DNA of 64,000 nucleotides. Source: Palaemon carinicauda. Its lineage: Eukaryota > Arthropoda > Malacostraca > Decapoda > Palaemonidae. The stretch covers positions 50,797,069-50,861,068 of the forward strand of contig NC_090746.1 in the NCBI RefSeq assembly GCF_036898095.1, read 5' to 3'. Under the pieces are notes generated by a model, which worked only from the letters and a program-made list of their open reading frames with translations, made no database searches and was not told the DNA's origin. Below, piece after piece: positions 1 to 10,879 of this stretch; the stretch's first letter is position 1; every line of letters begins with the position of its first letter. The translations under genes were made by a program, and so were the position numbers.

Positions 1-299
1 TGTGTTTTACATTATTCTTTTACAGGGTGGTATGATTATGGGTATCCCACCCCCTTTTTTGGTGTTTCTTGGCTGTTTTTTATCAGCTTTGTCTTAGGCT
101 AGCTTCACTACCCTGGCCGGCAGCCATGCCTGATAATTTTTCACTTTTGCACCATCCCCTTCTTTCACGTAACCATACTGGTTTGGTGAGGCTGTCTATC
201 CTCCCATGCTGTCAACTTGTCACGGCAGGGAGCCTCGGTCTTGAAGGCCCCTACGGGTGTTGGATATATCCCTTAGGGAAATTTTAGGTGAGTGCTCCA
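1..299. other. no gene recognised
   Basis: I recognise no coding or repeat signature here. A 72-codon open frame runs from 69 to 287, but it has no family resemblance or supporting signals. Confidence 0.3.
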
Positions 300-536
300 G
301 TGGAGCAAGTTGTACACTTTTTAAAAGATAGTGATATTTATTATGAGTTATAGTTCTATGGCTTTATTGTGGTTTTGAATTTTAATCTGTTTTATAGATT
401 TGATTTAATTTTATGTTTTGCTATAATTTATTTTAATTTATATATTAATATTTTATACTTGATATATATGCGCTAAATGGCATTGCGGCTCTGGCTCTTG
501 GCTTAGGGCCAAAAATTTCATAAATCAATCAATCGT
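300..536 (+). repeat. AT-rich non-LTR-type 3' tail
   Basis: An AT-rich stretch ends in a short ATCAATCAATC tail just before DIRS-derived sequence begins. The same kind of tail occurs at 6709-6723. Short tandem tails like this are typical of the 3' ends of some LINEs and SINEs. No coding part is visible, so the family is not assigned. Confidence 0.35.
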
Positions 537-540
537 CAAT

Positions 541-1590
541 ATACCGCAAGGCAAGAGAAAGGAAATTGCTAACTCTGTCGGGTGCCTTCTTCGTTCAAAA
601 ATACTCACCAGATGGCAACAGGAAAGTCTTGGGTTCACTGCAGTTCACTGCCATGACGGACCCAATCCTAAAAGCGAGACACAAAGATGCCAACAGTCTG
701 GAGAAGAAAGGCATCAAATGCTCATAGATATCTTCACCACAAAACCCTGGTCTTACTGCAAAAGCAGCTCAATCTGTGGTCCACTGCCAAGAATTTATCG
801 ACACACGTCCCTCTGCAGTACCCTCCTTTTTCCGTGACTATTCACACGGACTCCTCAGAACAAGGTTGGGGGGACACTCCCCTTCCAAGAAAGTACAGGG
901 TTGGTGGTCAATTGCATTTCAGAAATTTCACATCAATATTCTGGGAGCTAGGGCAGTGTTTCTGACTGAAGAAAATGAACCCAAAGACGAAATCACATAT
1001 CAATTTAGTCATCGTCAGCAGGACTATTGTCCACAGTGTCAAGAGACAGGGCTCCAGGTCTCCTCAGGTCAACCATGTGATCCTAACCATCCTCACTTTA
1101 GCGAAGGGGAGGAACTGGCATCTGTCAGTAGATCACCTGGAAGGGGTTCGCAATGTGACGGTGGACCCCCTGTCAAGATCGAAGCCTTTGGTAACAAATG
1201 TTCTCTGGACGCAAAATCCTTCTGTTTCATACTAGAGCAAGTCCCAGAACTGCAAATCGATCTAGTTGCGACGAGCTTCAACAAGAAGCTTCCCTGGTAT
1301 GTAGCACCGAACTTAGATCTGGAAGCGATAGGAACGCATGCTTTGTCTCTGGATTCGAACCAGCGGTCTCACATCTACCTATTTCCACCATTCAACCTCC
1401 TAATGAAAGTCCTGAACAAACTGCGGACTTTCAAAGGAACAGCAGCTCTAGTGGCTCCCAAGTGGCCCAAGAGCAATTGGTATCCTCTTGTTCTGGAACT
1501 CAAACCTCTCCAGGTCCCTCTACCATCTCCAGTGCTGTCCCAGGATGTTTAACAGAAGACTCTTCGCTTCCACTTGGATAGCGAAAACCC
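541..1590 (+). pseudogene. DIRS family alpha RT C-terminus/RNase H/methyltransferase-like remnant
   Basis: This stretch aligns by eye with the C-terminal half of the pol-like frame of the alpha element at 21490-22540. Recognisable pieces are the RT thumb (KRKEIANSV, near 555), the RNase H HTDSSEQGWG box (near 840), HINILGA (near 930), the NVTVDPLSR block (near 1155) and the methyltransferase-like LFPPFN and APKWPKSNWYP stretches (near 1380-1480). The pieces fall in different frames with several stops, so the copy is dead. Its 5' part (gag, RT palm, leader, left terminal repeat) is absent. It flows directly into the recombinase remnant. Confidence 0.8.
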
Positions 1591-2577
1591 TTTAGCTCAT
1601 GATTTTCTCTACCTCACGGCTCAAAGAAAGTTCGGAGTTGTAAAGGAGAGAATTTACTTCATAAAAGAGTACAAGTCCAACATCACGAAATAACAATATT
1701 TGTCTTCCTGGAAAAAATGGGTTACATTCGGGAAAGGTCATCAGTCCTCTACCATTTCTATGGACTTCTGTATTTCGTTCTTTATCTCATTGCATGATCA
1801 AGGTCTGGCCTCTACAACTATTGCTTTATATAAGTCGGCACTAACTAGACCCATTGTTTATGCTTTTAATATTGAACCCAATAGCTAGTAGTTCAATAAG
1901 ATCATGAAGGCTTATATTAAACTGAAACCTAATGCTCCTCCCAAGGCTATTTCTTGGTCATTGGATGAAGTCCTGCACTTGCCTCCTCGATAGATAACAC
2001 CTCTACTTCTTTGAGGGACCTTACTCAAAAGTCTATCTTTTTGCTTGCTATGTCTTCTGGTGCTAGAGTCAGCGAGATTGTGGCCCTTTCAAGGGATGAT
2101 GGCCACATTGAATTCTCAGAATCAGGGGAGGTAAATCTTTACCCAGATCTTGCATTCTTGGCAAAAAACGAACTTCCCACGAAATGCTGGGAGCCTTGGA
2201 AGATTGTCCCACTTCAGGAAGACCCTGCTCTGCGCCCAGTGGAGTACCTTAAGGCCTACCTGTTAAAGAGGCGGGCCTTTTAAGGCAGTCAACTTTTTAA
2301 AGGGGAGACAACAGGATCTATTCTTTCTCTGAAACACCTGAGGTCCAAACTCCCCTATTTCATCAGAATGGCTGATGTTGATTTTATACCATCAGATCAT
2401 GACCCTAGGAAAGTTGCCTCTTCCTTAAATTTTTTCCAATCTATGTCTTTTGCGGGCTTACAGGCTTACACGGGCTGGAAATCTTCAAGAGTGTTCTTAA
2501 AACGTTACCTACGTTAGTTGGAAGAGATTAAACACTTTGTAGTGGCCGCTAGTAGTGTGATTAAACCAGCTTCTTAA
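1590..2577 (+). pseudogene. DIRS family alpha tyrosine recombinase remnant
   Basis: Decayed tyrosine recombinase, homologous to the recombinase end of the ORF at 20779-23547. The core-binding part is visible near 1700-1888 (SSWKKWV, GLASTTIALYKSAL). In the catalytic part the Arg box (SGARVSEIVAL, near 2060), the HDPR box (near 2400) and the Tyr box (VFLKRY, near 2500) can still be read. Stops interrupt the frame at about 1690, 1886, 2281 and directly after the Tyr box, so no functional protein is expected. The retained tetrad residues show that it descends from an active enzyme. Confidence 0.8.
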
Positions 2578-3164
2578 GTGTTGTATATGGACTCTTATAG
2601 ACTGTATAGTTGGGACTTCTCAGTCTACATTGTGCAAGGGGACTCATGTTCCTTATTTTAATGTACTATTTAATATTTTAAAGAGCCACAGGTGATATTT
2701 TTCCCTTTATGTCATAAGTGTTACTTTTTATTACTCTGTTGCATAATTTTGGGGTAGGAAAACTCCGGTTTTCAGTATATATCTACTGCAAATAATGTTA
2801 CAATTGATTATTGTTATATTTATGCATCTTTGGAAACAGTAAAAGACTGCTGTTCCTTTTTACGTTTCCTTTTATTGGACCTACTGTACAAAATAAAAGT
2901 AGTGTACAGTACCTCAATTTTTAACCCTCCTTGTATTGAGTTTGGTCTTTTTATCTACTGAAGACAAAGATCTTCTCCACAGTGAGTGGGACTGTGATGT
3001 TGATTTCCTTTGCTCCTACTTTTTGCAAACAATATATCGCTTGCACCATATCTTGGTACCATAGTTACCATTGCTAATGGAAGTATGATTATGGCTATGG
3101 GGTGTAAAGGATTAAAACTCTCCTGGCCACAACTGAGAATGATAATTCCCTGATACACTTTCAT
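2578..3164. other. 3' untranslated remnant of DIRS alpha
   Basis: No gene seen. The position matches the 3' region of the alpha element (23548-24340) between recombinase stop and internal complementary region. A poly(A)-like AATAAAA occurs near 2890. Confidence 0.4.
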
Positions 3165-3236
3165 TAGGACGACATGGCTCGAGCCCAAAAAAGGGATCTT
3201 GACAAAGGAAAAATCTATTTCTGGGCGAGGGACCTG
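3165..3236 (+). repeat. DIRS alpha internal complementary region (degenerate)
   Basis: This block joins the reverse complement of a left DIRS end (CATTAGGACGACATGG, CTCGAGCCCAAAAAA) to the reverse complement of a right end (CAAAGGAAAAATCTATTTC). It is the same arrangement as the internal complementary region of the alpha element at 24340-24432. In DIRS elements this region templates joining of the two ends into a circle. Confidence 0.7.
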
Positions 3237-4139
3237 TAGTCGCCTCTTTCTTTAGCGACTAATGGTGGAGTAATTGATACCGCAGTGTTGAATTCACTAT
3301 TTATTTGTCGTGATCAAACCTGGTGACATAGACAATATGCGAGTTAGTATCATTACAAATTGACATGTTATTGATCTAAAATCCATGTGTCAGACAATGA
3401 ATAACACAATGATTTGTATGTTGATCGTTATAGCCTCCTCTAACTTACACTTGTTAAAATATTAACTTATTACATAATTGTGTACAACATTATACATACA
3501 CAATGCGGTATTGTGGTAGTTTGGAGATTGCTCTACGGTATGTATTCTCTGCAAATTCTCGTTCACAACTACGTTATACATTCACGATGGAGATGTGTTT
3601 ATGCTCCGCACATCAATGGCTTGATTCTTTTCCTATGGTGGTGTTCGGCATGTGTTAAGGCTAAAGGTTAATGCGCCCGGGATGAGCGCTTCCATAGTAA
3701 GCATATTTTCTCTCTCTAGCTTTTAACTCTTTATTCTAGTTCCCTTTCTTCCATATAGCTATATTATTTATTTCACACATATACTTATTCTACATTCGCT
3801 GTTATGGCGATTACAGGACCTGTGTCGCTCCGTGAAATACTCCTTAAAGCACTATTTCTAAGGTATAAATACTGCTAAATATACCCGAGAAAAAAGTTGC
3901 ATGGAATTCTAGGTATATACCCAGCTCGCTCACCCTTATAGGGTGTCGGTATAATAACTTGGGCGTGTGAAACCACTACCAGAGGTCCCTTACCAATTAG
4001 ACTTCTCCCTCCTTAACATTCCCCGTTACTATGAGGTGTCGTTCTCTACAGCTACTGCCCCCCTCCCCCACCACTACCACTACCCATCCTTCTCCCATCA
4101 TTCCTACTAGCACCCCAAGCTTGGGCCATCCTAGGGTGA
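3237..4139. other. spacer between two DIRS end junctions, no gene
   Basis: About 900 bp without recognisable genes. It lies between two oppositely oriented DIRS end junctions and probably derives from terminal repeat sequence: the word CTGTGTCGCTC occurs near 3821 and again near 4220. The 63-codon frame at 3480-3671 has no support. Confidence 0.4.
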
Positions 4140-4250
4140 GGAAAAAGGAGGGTGGGTTCACTGGTTCCCTCGCCCAGAAATAGATTTGTCCTTCGTCAAA
4201 ATCCTTTTCTGGGCTCAACCTGTGTCGCTCTGTGAAAGAGTAACAGAGAA
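4140..4250 (-). repeat. DIRS end-to-end junction (minus-strand internal complementary region)
   Basis: On the plus strand a right end (CCCAGAAATAGATTTGTCC, CTTCGTCAAAATCC) is followed by TTTT and a left end (CTGGGCTCAACC). This is the order of a circle junction, so on the minus strand it reads as an internal complementary region. A minus-strand recombinase remnant lies just beyond it, which fits. Confidence 0.65.
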
Positions 4251-4319
4251 TTGGTCCCAAAAGCTTGGAAATACACAAAAAGTTAAGGAACTGAATTTAA
4301 AAATAGAGTAAAGTGTTTT

Positions 4320-5375
4320 ACTAATAATCCTTAATATACCAATCCCTTAATTACAACCCAAATAAAGTTCAATGTTAAGATAGGGGGAATAGGCAAGGAA
4401 GGTGACGCTCTGCTCCTTATTAGGAGACAAGGCACTAAGAGGGAAAAATATATATGAAGATAGGACCCTGTTATAATGGTTTTGTTAAATCTGGAGGAAC
4501 CACTATATCTTTTTAATTCTTCAAAATTCATGTGACGAAAATAATTGACTGGTGTTGCTACTGCTCGGATATCTTGGGTATGTGGGACAGATTCCGGCTT
4601 GGTTCATTTAATAAAATAAAGAATCTATTGTCCGATTCCTTTCATGGAAATGGTTTCTCCATTCTCTCTAATAAACAAAGGTCCTGAGGACTTTAAGAAG
4701 TTCTATTTAAATAGTCTTCCAGAGTGTTAACTGGGCACAGAGGTAGATCCTGTGGAAGTGGGACAATCTTCCATGGGGACCATCTGTTCTGTGGATCCTC
4801 ATTCTTTTCTAAGAATTTTCTATCTAGAGAGAATAAAATTTGACCAGAAGAAAGAAAATCAATATGATTTGGTTTTCTAGATAATGCTGCGAGTTCAGAT
4901 ATTCTGGCTCCTGAGGCTAAATTTGTTAAAAATAACGTCTTCCTAAGAAGCGCTATATAAGTGCATGAGTCAATATCAGTTGTCAGAATCTAGATCAAGG
5001 ACATCATTTAAGACCCATGAAACTGCATGAGAGCAAGTTACTGTTTTTAGTCTAGTACAGGCTCTCGGAATAGACGAAAAATACGAATCTGTAAGATTAA
5101 TATTGAACCCGTTCTGAAATATTTTCTTTAAAGCAGATTTGATTATAGTAATAGTATTATTGGCTAGACCTCCTTCAAAGAAAGTTCTGAAAAAGGTAAC
5201 TGCCAGATTCGTAGTCATTGTCTGAACCTCTGAGTCTTCCAGAAATTTGTCTAACTTCCTTGCACCAGAATCATATTGCCGAAGGGTAGAATCTCATATA
5301 TCTGACACTAGGAACAATGTGTGAAGAGGGTCAATCTCAGCAGCTCTTTGTGCTGCAAATCTCATATAGTCCATA
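4320..5375 (-). pseudogene. DIRS family alpha tyrosine recombinase remnant, minus strand
   Basis: Read on the minus strand, 5375 to 4320 follows the alpha recombinase in order: an AAQRAAEID piece near 5350 (LAAKKRFGI in the alpha element), STLRQYDS near 5285, then a long block (5218-4976) with GGLANNTITIIKSALKK and IPRACTRLKT that matches GQGLAANTISTCKSALARP and LPKACARLRP. Near 4500 the block MNFEELKRYSGSS corresponds to MDFESLKNFTGWKSS just before the catalytic Tyr. Stops and missing pieces show it is inactive. It faces the remnant at 1590-2577 tail to tail. Confidence 0.7.
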
Positions 5376-5639
5376 AAGTGAAGGCACTCTGAATTCGTTA
5401 GGAAGCAGACACACTGTGAGATAGTACCAGCCGTGCTAACTTGGTTCGGGAATCCGCCGAGGTCGGAGTCCTAGTTCCACCAAGAGAGGAAACCAGTTGC
5501 AGGAAACATGTTTGTTGTAGCACATTGAGATTGGAAGTTGTAACGGCTCTTTCGCCCATGTTTCCTACCACATCCCTTATCCTTTGAGGCAAGGTTAACT
5601 CTATTTGGGGAAGGATAACCATGGCTTGTTATTAACACA

Positions 5640-5812
5640 TCCTTGATTTGTACATGATACCTCTCGGGATATTTGATCCGGAGGTTAGAAATCCGTGATA
5701 CCTCTAGGGTAAAATTTCTGTGGTATATCACTCGCAGAAATATACAAAGTAGAAGCTGCTAATGAGGAACTTTCCATTAGGACAACATGGCTCTCACCCA
5801 AAAATAGATTTT
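5640..5812 (+). repeat. DIRS alpha right terminal repeat remnant
   Basis: The stretch resembles the outer terminal repeat of alpha elements. It ends in AACTTTCCATTAGGACAAC and ACCCAAAAATAGATTTTTACC, the counterparts of CCTTCCATCAGGACGCC and ACCCAAAAATAGATTTTTCGC at 24832-24878. It may be the right end of the element starting near 541, with the minus-strand remnant (about 3237-5640) inserted inside it; that ordering is inference. Confidence 0.55.
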
Positions 5813-6065
5813 TACCTATGTCAAATAGCTCTTGACACTTGTAAACAAGGTGAATATCTGCTAGGTACTGAACATTTGCTTGACCAGCCCCACTTTTACA
5901 CTGTTGCTATCTATTTTAGGAAGCATATTCAATTAGGCCCAGCACCTGACCTCACTCAAAAACAAATCTCATTTTACTTGGATGAGAGTGATTTTTGGCC
6001 AATATTTCTGCAAAATAAGTATTGGATGATGAGGTAATCACGTCATTGGATCGCTGAAGGAAAAA

Positions 6066-6350
6066 TGTTCAACATCCAGATCTTTGCATTAATAAAGTTT
6101 CTTTAACTATATACAACTCTTGTGAATTTTAAGCATGATTCCTGATTAAAACTTTCCTTCAGAATAGATTGATCATCAAAAAATTCAAGACTTTCTTAAT
6201 AAGCCAATTTTTTTCACCATTAAAGAAGAAACAGGCTAAATGTGTTTCTCAAATGTAAGTTTGCAATCAGGAATCATGCTTAAAATTTACAAGAGTTGTA
6301 TACAGTATAGTTAAAGAAACTTTATCAATGCAAAGATCTGGATGTTGAGG
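6066..6350. repeat. inverted repeat, fold-back or MITE-like
   Basis: Two ~85 bp arms (about 6068-6152 and 6262-6347) are near-perfect reverse complements: AACATCCAGATCTTTGCATT on the left matches AATGCAAAGATCTGGATGTT on the right. They are separated by ~110 bp of unrelated AT-rich DNA. No coding potential. A small non-autonomous transposon is the likeliest origin, but no target duplication was established. Confidence 0.7.
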
Positions 6351-6589
6351 AGCCACTATCCTCGACCTACTTGCAATCATACTGGAGTTTTGTTAAGGTT
6401 CAACATCATGCCCTATACTGTACTTGTACCATGCACTAATTTTATCTAAATCTCTATTAAGGAATTTCACTCAGTAATTCAACACACAAGAAGTGATACA
6501 CCTATAAATTATGTTGACCTGATTCTTATTTAACAGAACAACAAACACTTATAAAATTTTTCAACTTTTATGATTTTAATTGAATACTC

Positions 6590-6725
6590 TTATATTTTTT
6601 AATTTATTTTTTATTTTTTAATTTATTTTTTATTTTTTATTTTTGTATACATAAACTAAATGATATCGGCATCAATGACCTTAGATGTCAGGATGCCTGA
6701 AAACTTTAAATCAATCAATCAATTG
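6590..6725 (+). repeat. T-rich tract and ATCAATCAATC tail
   Basis: A repeated TTTTTTAATTTATTTT tract is followed by about 65 bp that end in AAATCAATCAATCAATTG. The tail resembles the one near 525 and suggests a retroposed 3' end of the same kind. Confidence 0.4.
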
Positions 6726-7599
6726 TGACCGATTCAAATGCAAAAGATCAGTCAAAATGTAATTCCAGTCAAGATTTTATGTATATTTTACCCGAGTATG
6801 ACACATTACGAATAGGCTACTCGGTCTTAATTACTGATGAAAGCAAGGCATCATCAGACATCCCAAGTGGAGGACCATCATTACTTGTCTAGGTCCAAGC
6901 AGTTAACAGACCTGTGAGTAGATTCACTTACGATTTGCTCACAGCCTAATTCAGAGGCAGAATCCAAAGCTCTTGAGCTATTGTGATCAGTAGGGGAAAC
7001 CACTCCCTTTGGTGAGTATTGAAATTACCAAATGGTATAAAAGAGGCCTTTCTATCATCATTTTGTATTTCATCTAAAAAAAAGTTCCATATTTTAAGGA
7101 GCTCTGGTTTAGATACCTAGAAAAATTAAAATTACATTTAAAATTTATTTACCTCATAAACTTTTCTAAAACTTACCTCATTACTACCTTTTCATCTTTG
7201 CTAATCACAGGCCTTCCTAAGGATCACTCCTAAAGTTTCCCTACTTTTCTTTTCTCCCCTTTTCATTACCTTCTTGATCCCCTTATCCATCATATTGTAC
7301 TAAACCTATACATAATCTGCTCTTTGGTCATGGAACTGCCCCTGAGGCACGCCCTTCTTATCTCATTCACTAAATTCTTAATTTCATGCTATCCTTTTCA
7401 ATTTTCGTAGAATATTTTGTTTTCACTCCTGCTCCTGGATCAGATACCCTTACTATATCAAATTTTCATCTTGCTATATCAGTTGTGCATAAATGATGTT
7501 TTAAATAACCACAATTATACTTTTCTCTAATTGCTAGTCTTCTAAACTACCAGCAAGTTGGAACGCCTACATTGCAAACCTGGTAAAGAAGAGAAGGGC
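6726..7599. other. no gene recognised, AT-rich
   Basis: Nothing with family resemblance on either strand. Probably intronic or intergenic DNA of the serpin locus, if the downstream exons belong to one gene. Confidence 0.35.
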
Positions 7600-7639
7600 A
7601 AACTTTTCTTTATAGTTTGACTTGACCTTTCTCCAAAAA

Positions 7640-9760
7640 ATATTTATATTTACCTCGGGCAAGGATGATCAAGCCTATGCTAAGAGTTATCTGAAGAAGT
7701 CTTAACCTTCTCTTCTTCTTCGTTGGAATGACTGGAGACTATTCCAGGAAGTTTTGCTGAATAGATGATGTCTCTCTCACAGCTTCGCTGGGTCTCCTGA
7801 TAGGCAAGACAAAATCACGGGGCCAAGGATCCTAAGGGTAGCTTGTCTCCTCCTAGGATCACTAGAGAAGCAGAAGAGGAGGCAAAGGAGACTAACTTCT
7901 GTAAGGGGATTATCGATGTTGAAACAACAGCGAGTTTCTGTTTGGAGGGCCGTGATGGAGGGAAGATCATCTGTCCCTGCTGAGTTGTGTCCACCACAGC
8001 CTGCCTGACAGCCTGGATCAAGGTGTCAAACCACGTAGGTGGTTTCCCCATAGTTGATAGGTACGGAGTGTCCTTCGGCAAGCCTGCAGGTGGAGAACGC
8101 TTCCTCGGGGAATGCTCTCTCGGTACTGTACCTGAAACTGAGGGGAAGAAGATGGCTTACCTTGATCAAGCCATACAGGGAATAGACCATCCGTCTAGCA
8201 GGTGACACCTGTCGTGGTGTGTGCAGGCTGCTCTCGAAAAGGGTCCTCTTTGGATTCCTAGGGTCCGGGACCAAAGTTACTTGTGAATGCATGTGAACCA
8301 CGAGTGGAAACCCGAGTGAAAATCTCAAGATCGTGCGCAGCCTCGTGGCAATCATGCCTAAAAAGTGGTGAGCTTTCATGGGAGTGAAGGTCTGGTCTTA
8401 GAGACTTCCTGGATAGATATATGTGCGCAGGTGAGTGATTATCCTGCGCTGGCGACGGGCAAGCAGGCAAGCGACGCGCATGCAAGCGACGTGTTTGAGT
8501 ACAACTCGTGGGAGAGTGACTTGGGGTAGCGGTGCGCAGGTGATTGGTGCGTGGCGCGCCGATGAACGTTGAGGTGCTGGCAAGTGTTGTCTAGAATGGG
8601 ACCATCTAAGAGCACGCCTTGATGGCGAATGGCGAAGTGACAATGTGGAGAGTGGCGTTCACGATATGACGAGTACTCACGAGAGTAGCGTTAAGTTTTG
8701 GAGCGTTCAGAAGTAGGTGAACGGCGAGTAACAATCACGAGCTGGGGAATAGCAATCAGCAGAGTGACGATCACAAGATGATGAGTGACGATCACGAGAG
8801 GAGCGGCGATCACGAGCAGCAGATGGGCAAGAAGATCATCACTCTCTAGAAGTGGAGCGTTGTCTGGACACGTGTAAAGGACTACGGTCCCTGGAGGATG
8901 GTGAGCGATCCCCTCATCAGCAGAAGGTCCCCAACAAGTTGGCAAGCAAGCTCTGATCTCGTTGGCGCACATGACTAGCAGGAGCTGTTGAAGGCGAGAG
9001 ATGGCCCTCGCAGACATCAAGCGTATCAATTTCTGCACCTGCAGGAGAAAGGATTTCCACCTCGGAGGACGCTGGAGAAGGTCTTCTCTGGGCCGCACGC
9101 TGCAGAAGGTCCAACAAGACAGCCCTGGAGGGAGGCCTGGCAATACCCAGCGATGGCCAAACCTGCAAAAGATCAGACAAAGAAAAGGACTCCCTGTGTG
9201 GGCGATGTTGCCTCGCTATGGGAGGCAGCAGTGTCCCCTGGAGCCTCGATGTTGCCCTGTAGTTAACTGGTCCACGCTCCTACTTGACCACCCCTCGGAA
9301 GGGATCGAGTGAGCTAGCGCTTCGGGAAAAGAACGGTTGGTCAAGGAAGCTGAGGACGCTTTTTTCGCCCTTAGGGTAGACACTGAAGGTGAAGAATCCC
9401 TCTTCGACTTCTTGCACCTGCGCCCTAATCTCTCCTACTGGAGGCAGACCACTCCCTACAGTCCTCGCAGGTGTTATCCCAGTCACAGCTGCGCCCCCTA
9501 CATTTCGGACATAACGAATGAGGGTCGGTTTCAATCGCTGACATGAAGGTCTCACACGCACGATTTTGAGGCCTTGGAAAAGTCAGCATGGGGACACAGA
9601 AGAAGGCACACACCTGAAAAGAGAAAGATCAGAAAGGCAATGGCCGAGTCTTTGATAGGACAGAGAGCCGACATGTCCGTTCTCCTCAAAGCCAAAATCA
9701 AAAGGTGGCACAAATACACTGGTGTGTGAGTGAGAAGGGTAGCTTGCAACCCCACTACCC
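7640..9760 (-). pseudogene. DIRS family beta gag remnant, minus strand
   Basis: On the minus strand the order matches the beta gag at 10880-14006. First comes a Cys-rich N-terminal motif (ETDPHSLCPKCRGRSC, near 9520). It is followed by a leucine-rich stretch with a VWPSLGIARPPSRAV block (near 9150), then an Arg/Ser/His-rich region of short degenerate repeats (8300-8860). Frames are broken repeatedly and no single reading frame survives. It lies antisense in the presumed intron upstream of serpin exon A and is shared by both duplication copies, so it was present before the duplication. Confidence 0.65.
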
Positions 9761-10208
9761 CTTACTAGCTCCACCCCACTAACTAGTGGGTTGGGTAGTT
9801 CACTTTGAGGTCCCTGTTGCATGTATTTGCAACAGACTAAGGAACAGAATCCTCTGTAAAGGATACTTACAGGGGGTTATGACTTGCTATAGGTGGTGGC
9901 ACTAACTTCATAAAGTACAGCTCGCACTTTGAATTTTTGAGAATTTAGTTCTGTTAAGATAGTTATTCTTGATAACTTTTTTGAATTGGACCTTGAACCT
10001 ATAGTACATTTTTACAAGCAATTTTTGTCAAACAGGAGGTAAAACATATACTGTAGTTGTTGGTTTGCTTATCCTGCAAGAGTAACCAATTTCATCGGTG
10101 ATAGATACTTTTGCTTGTTCTAAATTCCCCTGAACTGATCTGCTTCTTCATTTTTGTGCTTAACCAAGATGATTATTATTCCATCCATTCTATTTCTTGT
10201 CCTTACAG

Positions 10209-10342
10209 CTGTGATGAAGAATCGGTGTCGAAGATCATTAGATTGGACAAAGACTTTTATAGTAAACCACCCATTTTTGTTCTTCATTCAAGACCAGCAT
10301 TCTGGATTATTTAATTTCTCAGGGAGACTAACTAAGTTGTAA
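10209..10342 (+). CDS. serpin alternative terminal exon A (reactive-centre loop and C-terminus)
   Basis: Partial coding exon of a serpin, a protease inhibitor that traps its target with an exposed loop. It follows a TATTTCTTGTCCTTACAG acceptor. The first two bases finish a split codon (Ala if the upstream exon ends in G), then 43 codons run to TAA at 10340-10342. The start VMKNRCRRSLDW is the loop; FIVNHPFLFFIQD is the serpin signature; GLFNFSGRLTKL is the last strand. Spacing to the conserved Phe resembles antithrombin (Arg-Ser-Leu), which places P1 at the second Arg of CRRSL and predicts a trypsin-like or dibasic target. The exon is nearly identical to exon C. Shared upstream exons are not in the window. 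I am confident of the family and less so of the P1 assignment. Confidence 0.85.
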
Positions 10343-10446
10343 TGACTAACGTACAAGTCAATTAGTGGTAAACTTTGGAAATGTTGCTAATCATGTTAAA
10401 TGAAAATACGGTAGCTTTATAGTTTGGCATATGTGCTATTGACAAA

Positions 10447-10452
10447 AATAAA
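10447..10452 (+). terminator. candidate poly(A) signal for serpin exon A
   Basis: AATAAA lies 105 bp after the stop of exon A and is followed by a T-rich stretch, a normal distance for a 3' end. The matching site in copy 2 reads AATACA and sits exactly at the edge of the DIRS gamma insertion. Confidence 0.55.
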
Positions 10453-10879
10453 TTTTTTTTAAAATATGGATACATCTTTTATTAATATCATCCGCACTAT
10501 GTGCTCTATGTGACTAGAACAAGTAAAAGTATTATGAAAGTAGACATGTCATACAGAATTGGTTTAAACATGTTTAACTTAGTTGAATGAAGTTTGTTCC
10601 GTAACTGGGGTATTACTTTCGGCGTAGCTGAAATGACGAGCCATTAATTTTTAACGAGGGTTAACTACCCACACCGCTAGTTAGCTGGGGTAGGGGAGGG
10701 TAACTTGCTACCGCTCCCCCTCACACACCTGTGATTGAGCTCACTTTGCTTTCGGCTCGGATGGTGAACGAATGTTGCCGCTCTCCATCCTCGCCGAATA
10801 TTGGCAGCCATTAATGACTCTTGTTGTTTTTTCTTTTTCTCTTAGTGTGTGTGTGTGTGAAGTTGACTTCTGCGACCAT

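Larger units (their letters stand above)
7600..10605 (+). repeat. segmental duplication, copy 1 (with serpin exon A)
   Basis: From about 7600 to 10605 the sequence is collinear with 48608-51451 continued at 62704-62860, at roughly 93 percent identity in a 200 bp stretch compared by eye (8000-8200). The unit holds an antisense DIRS beta gag remnant, the intron upstream of a serpin terminal exon, the exon and its 3' flank. Copy 1 lacks the DIRS gamma insertion seen in copy 2, so it shows the pre-insertion state. Confidence 0.85.
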
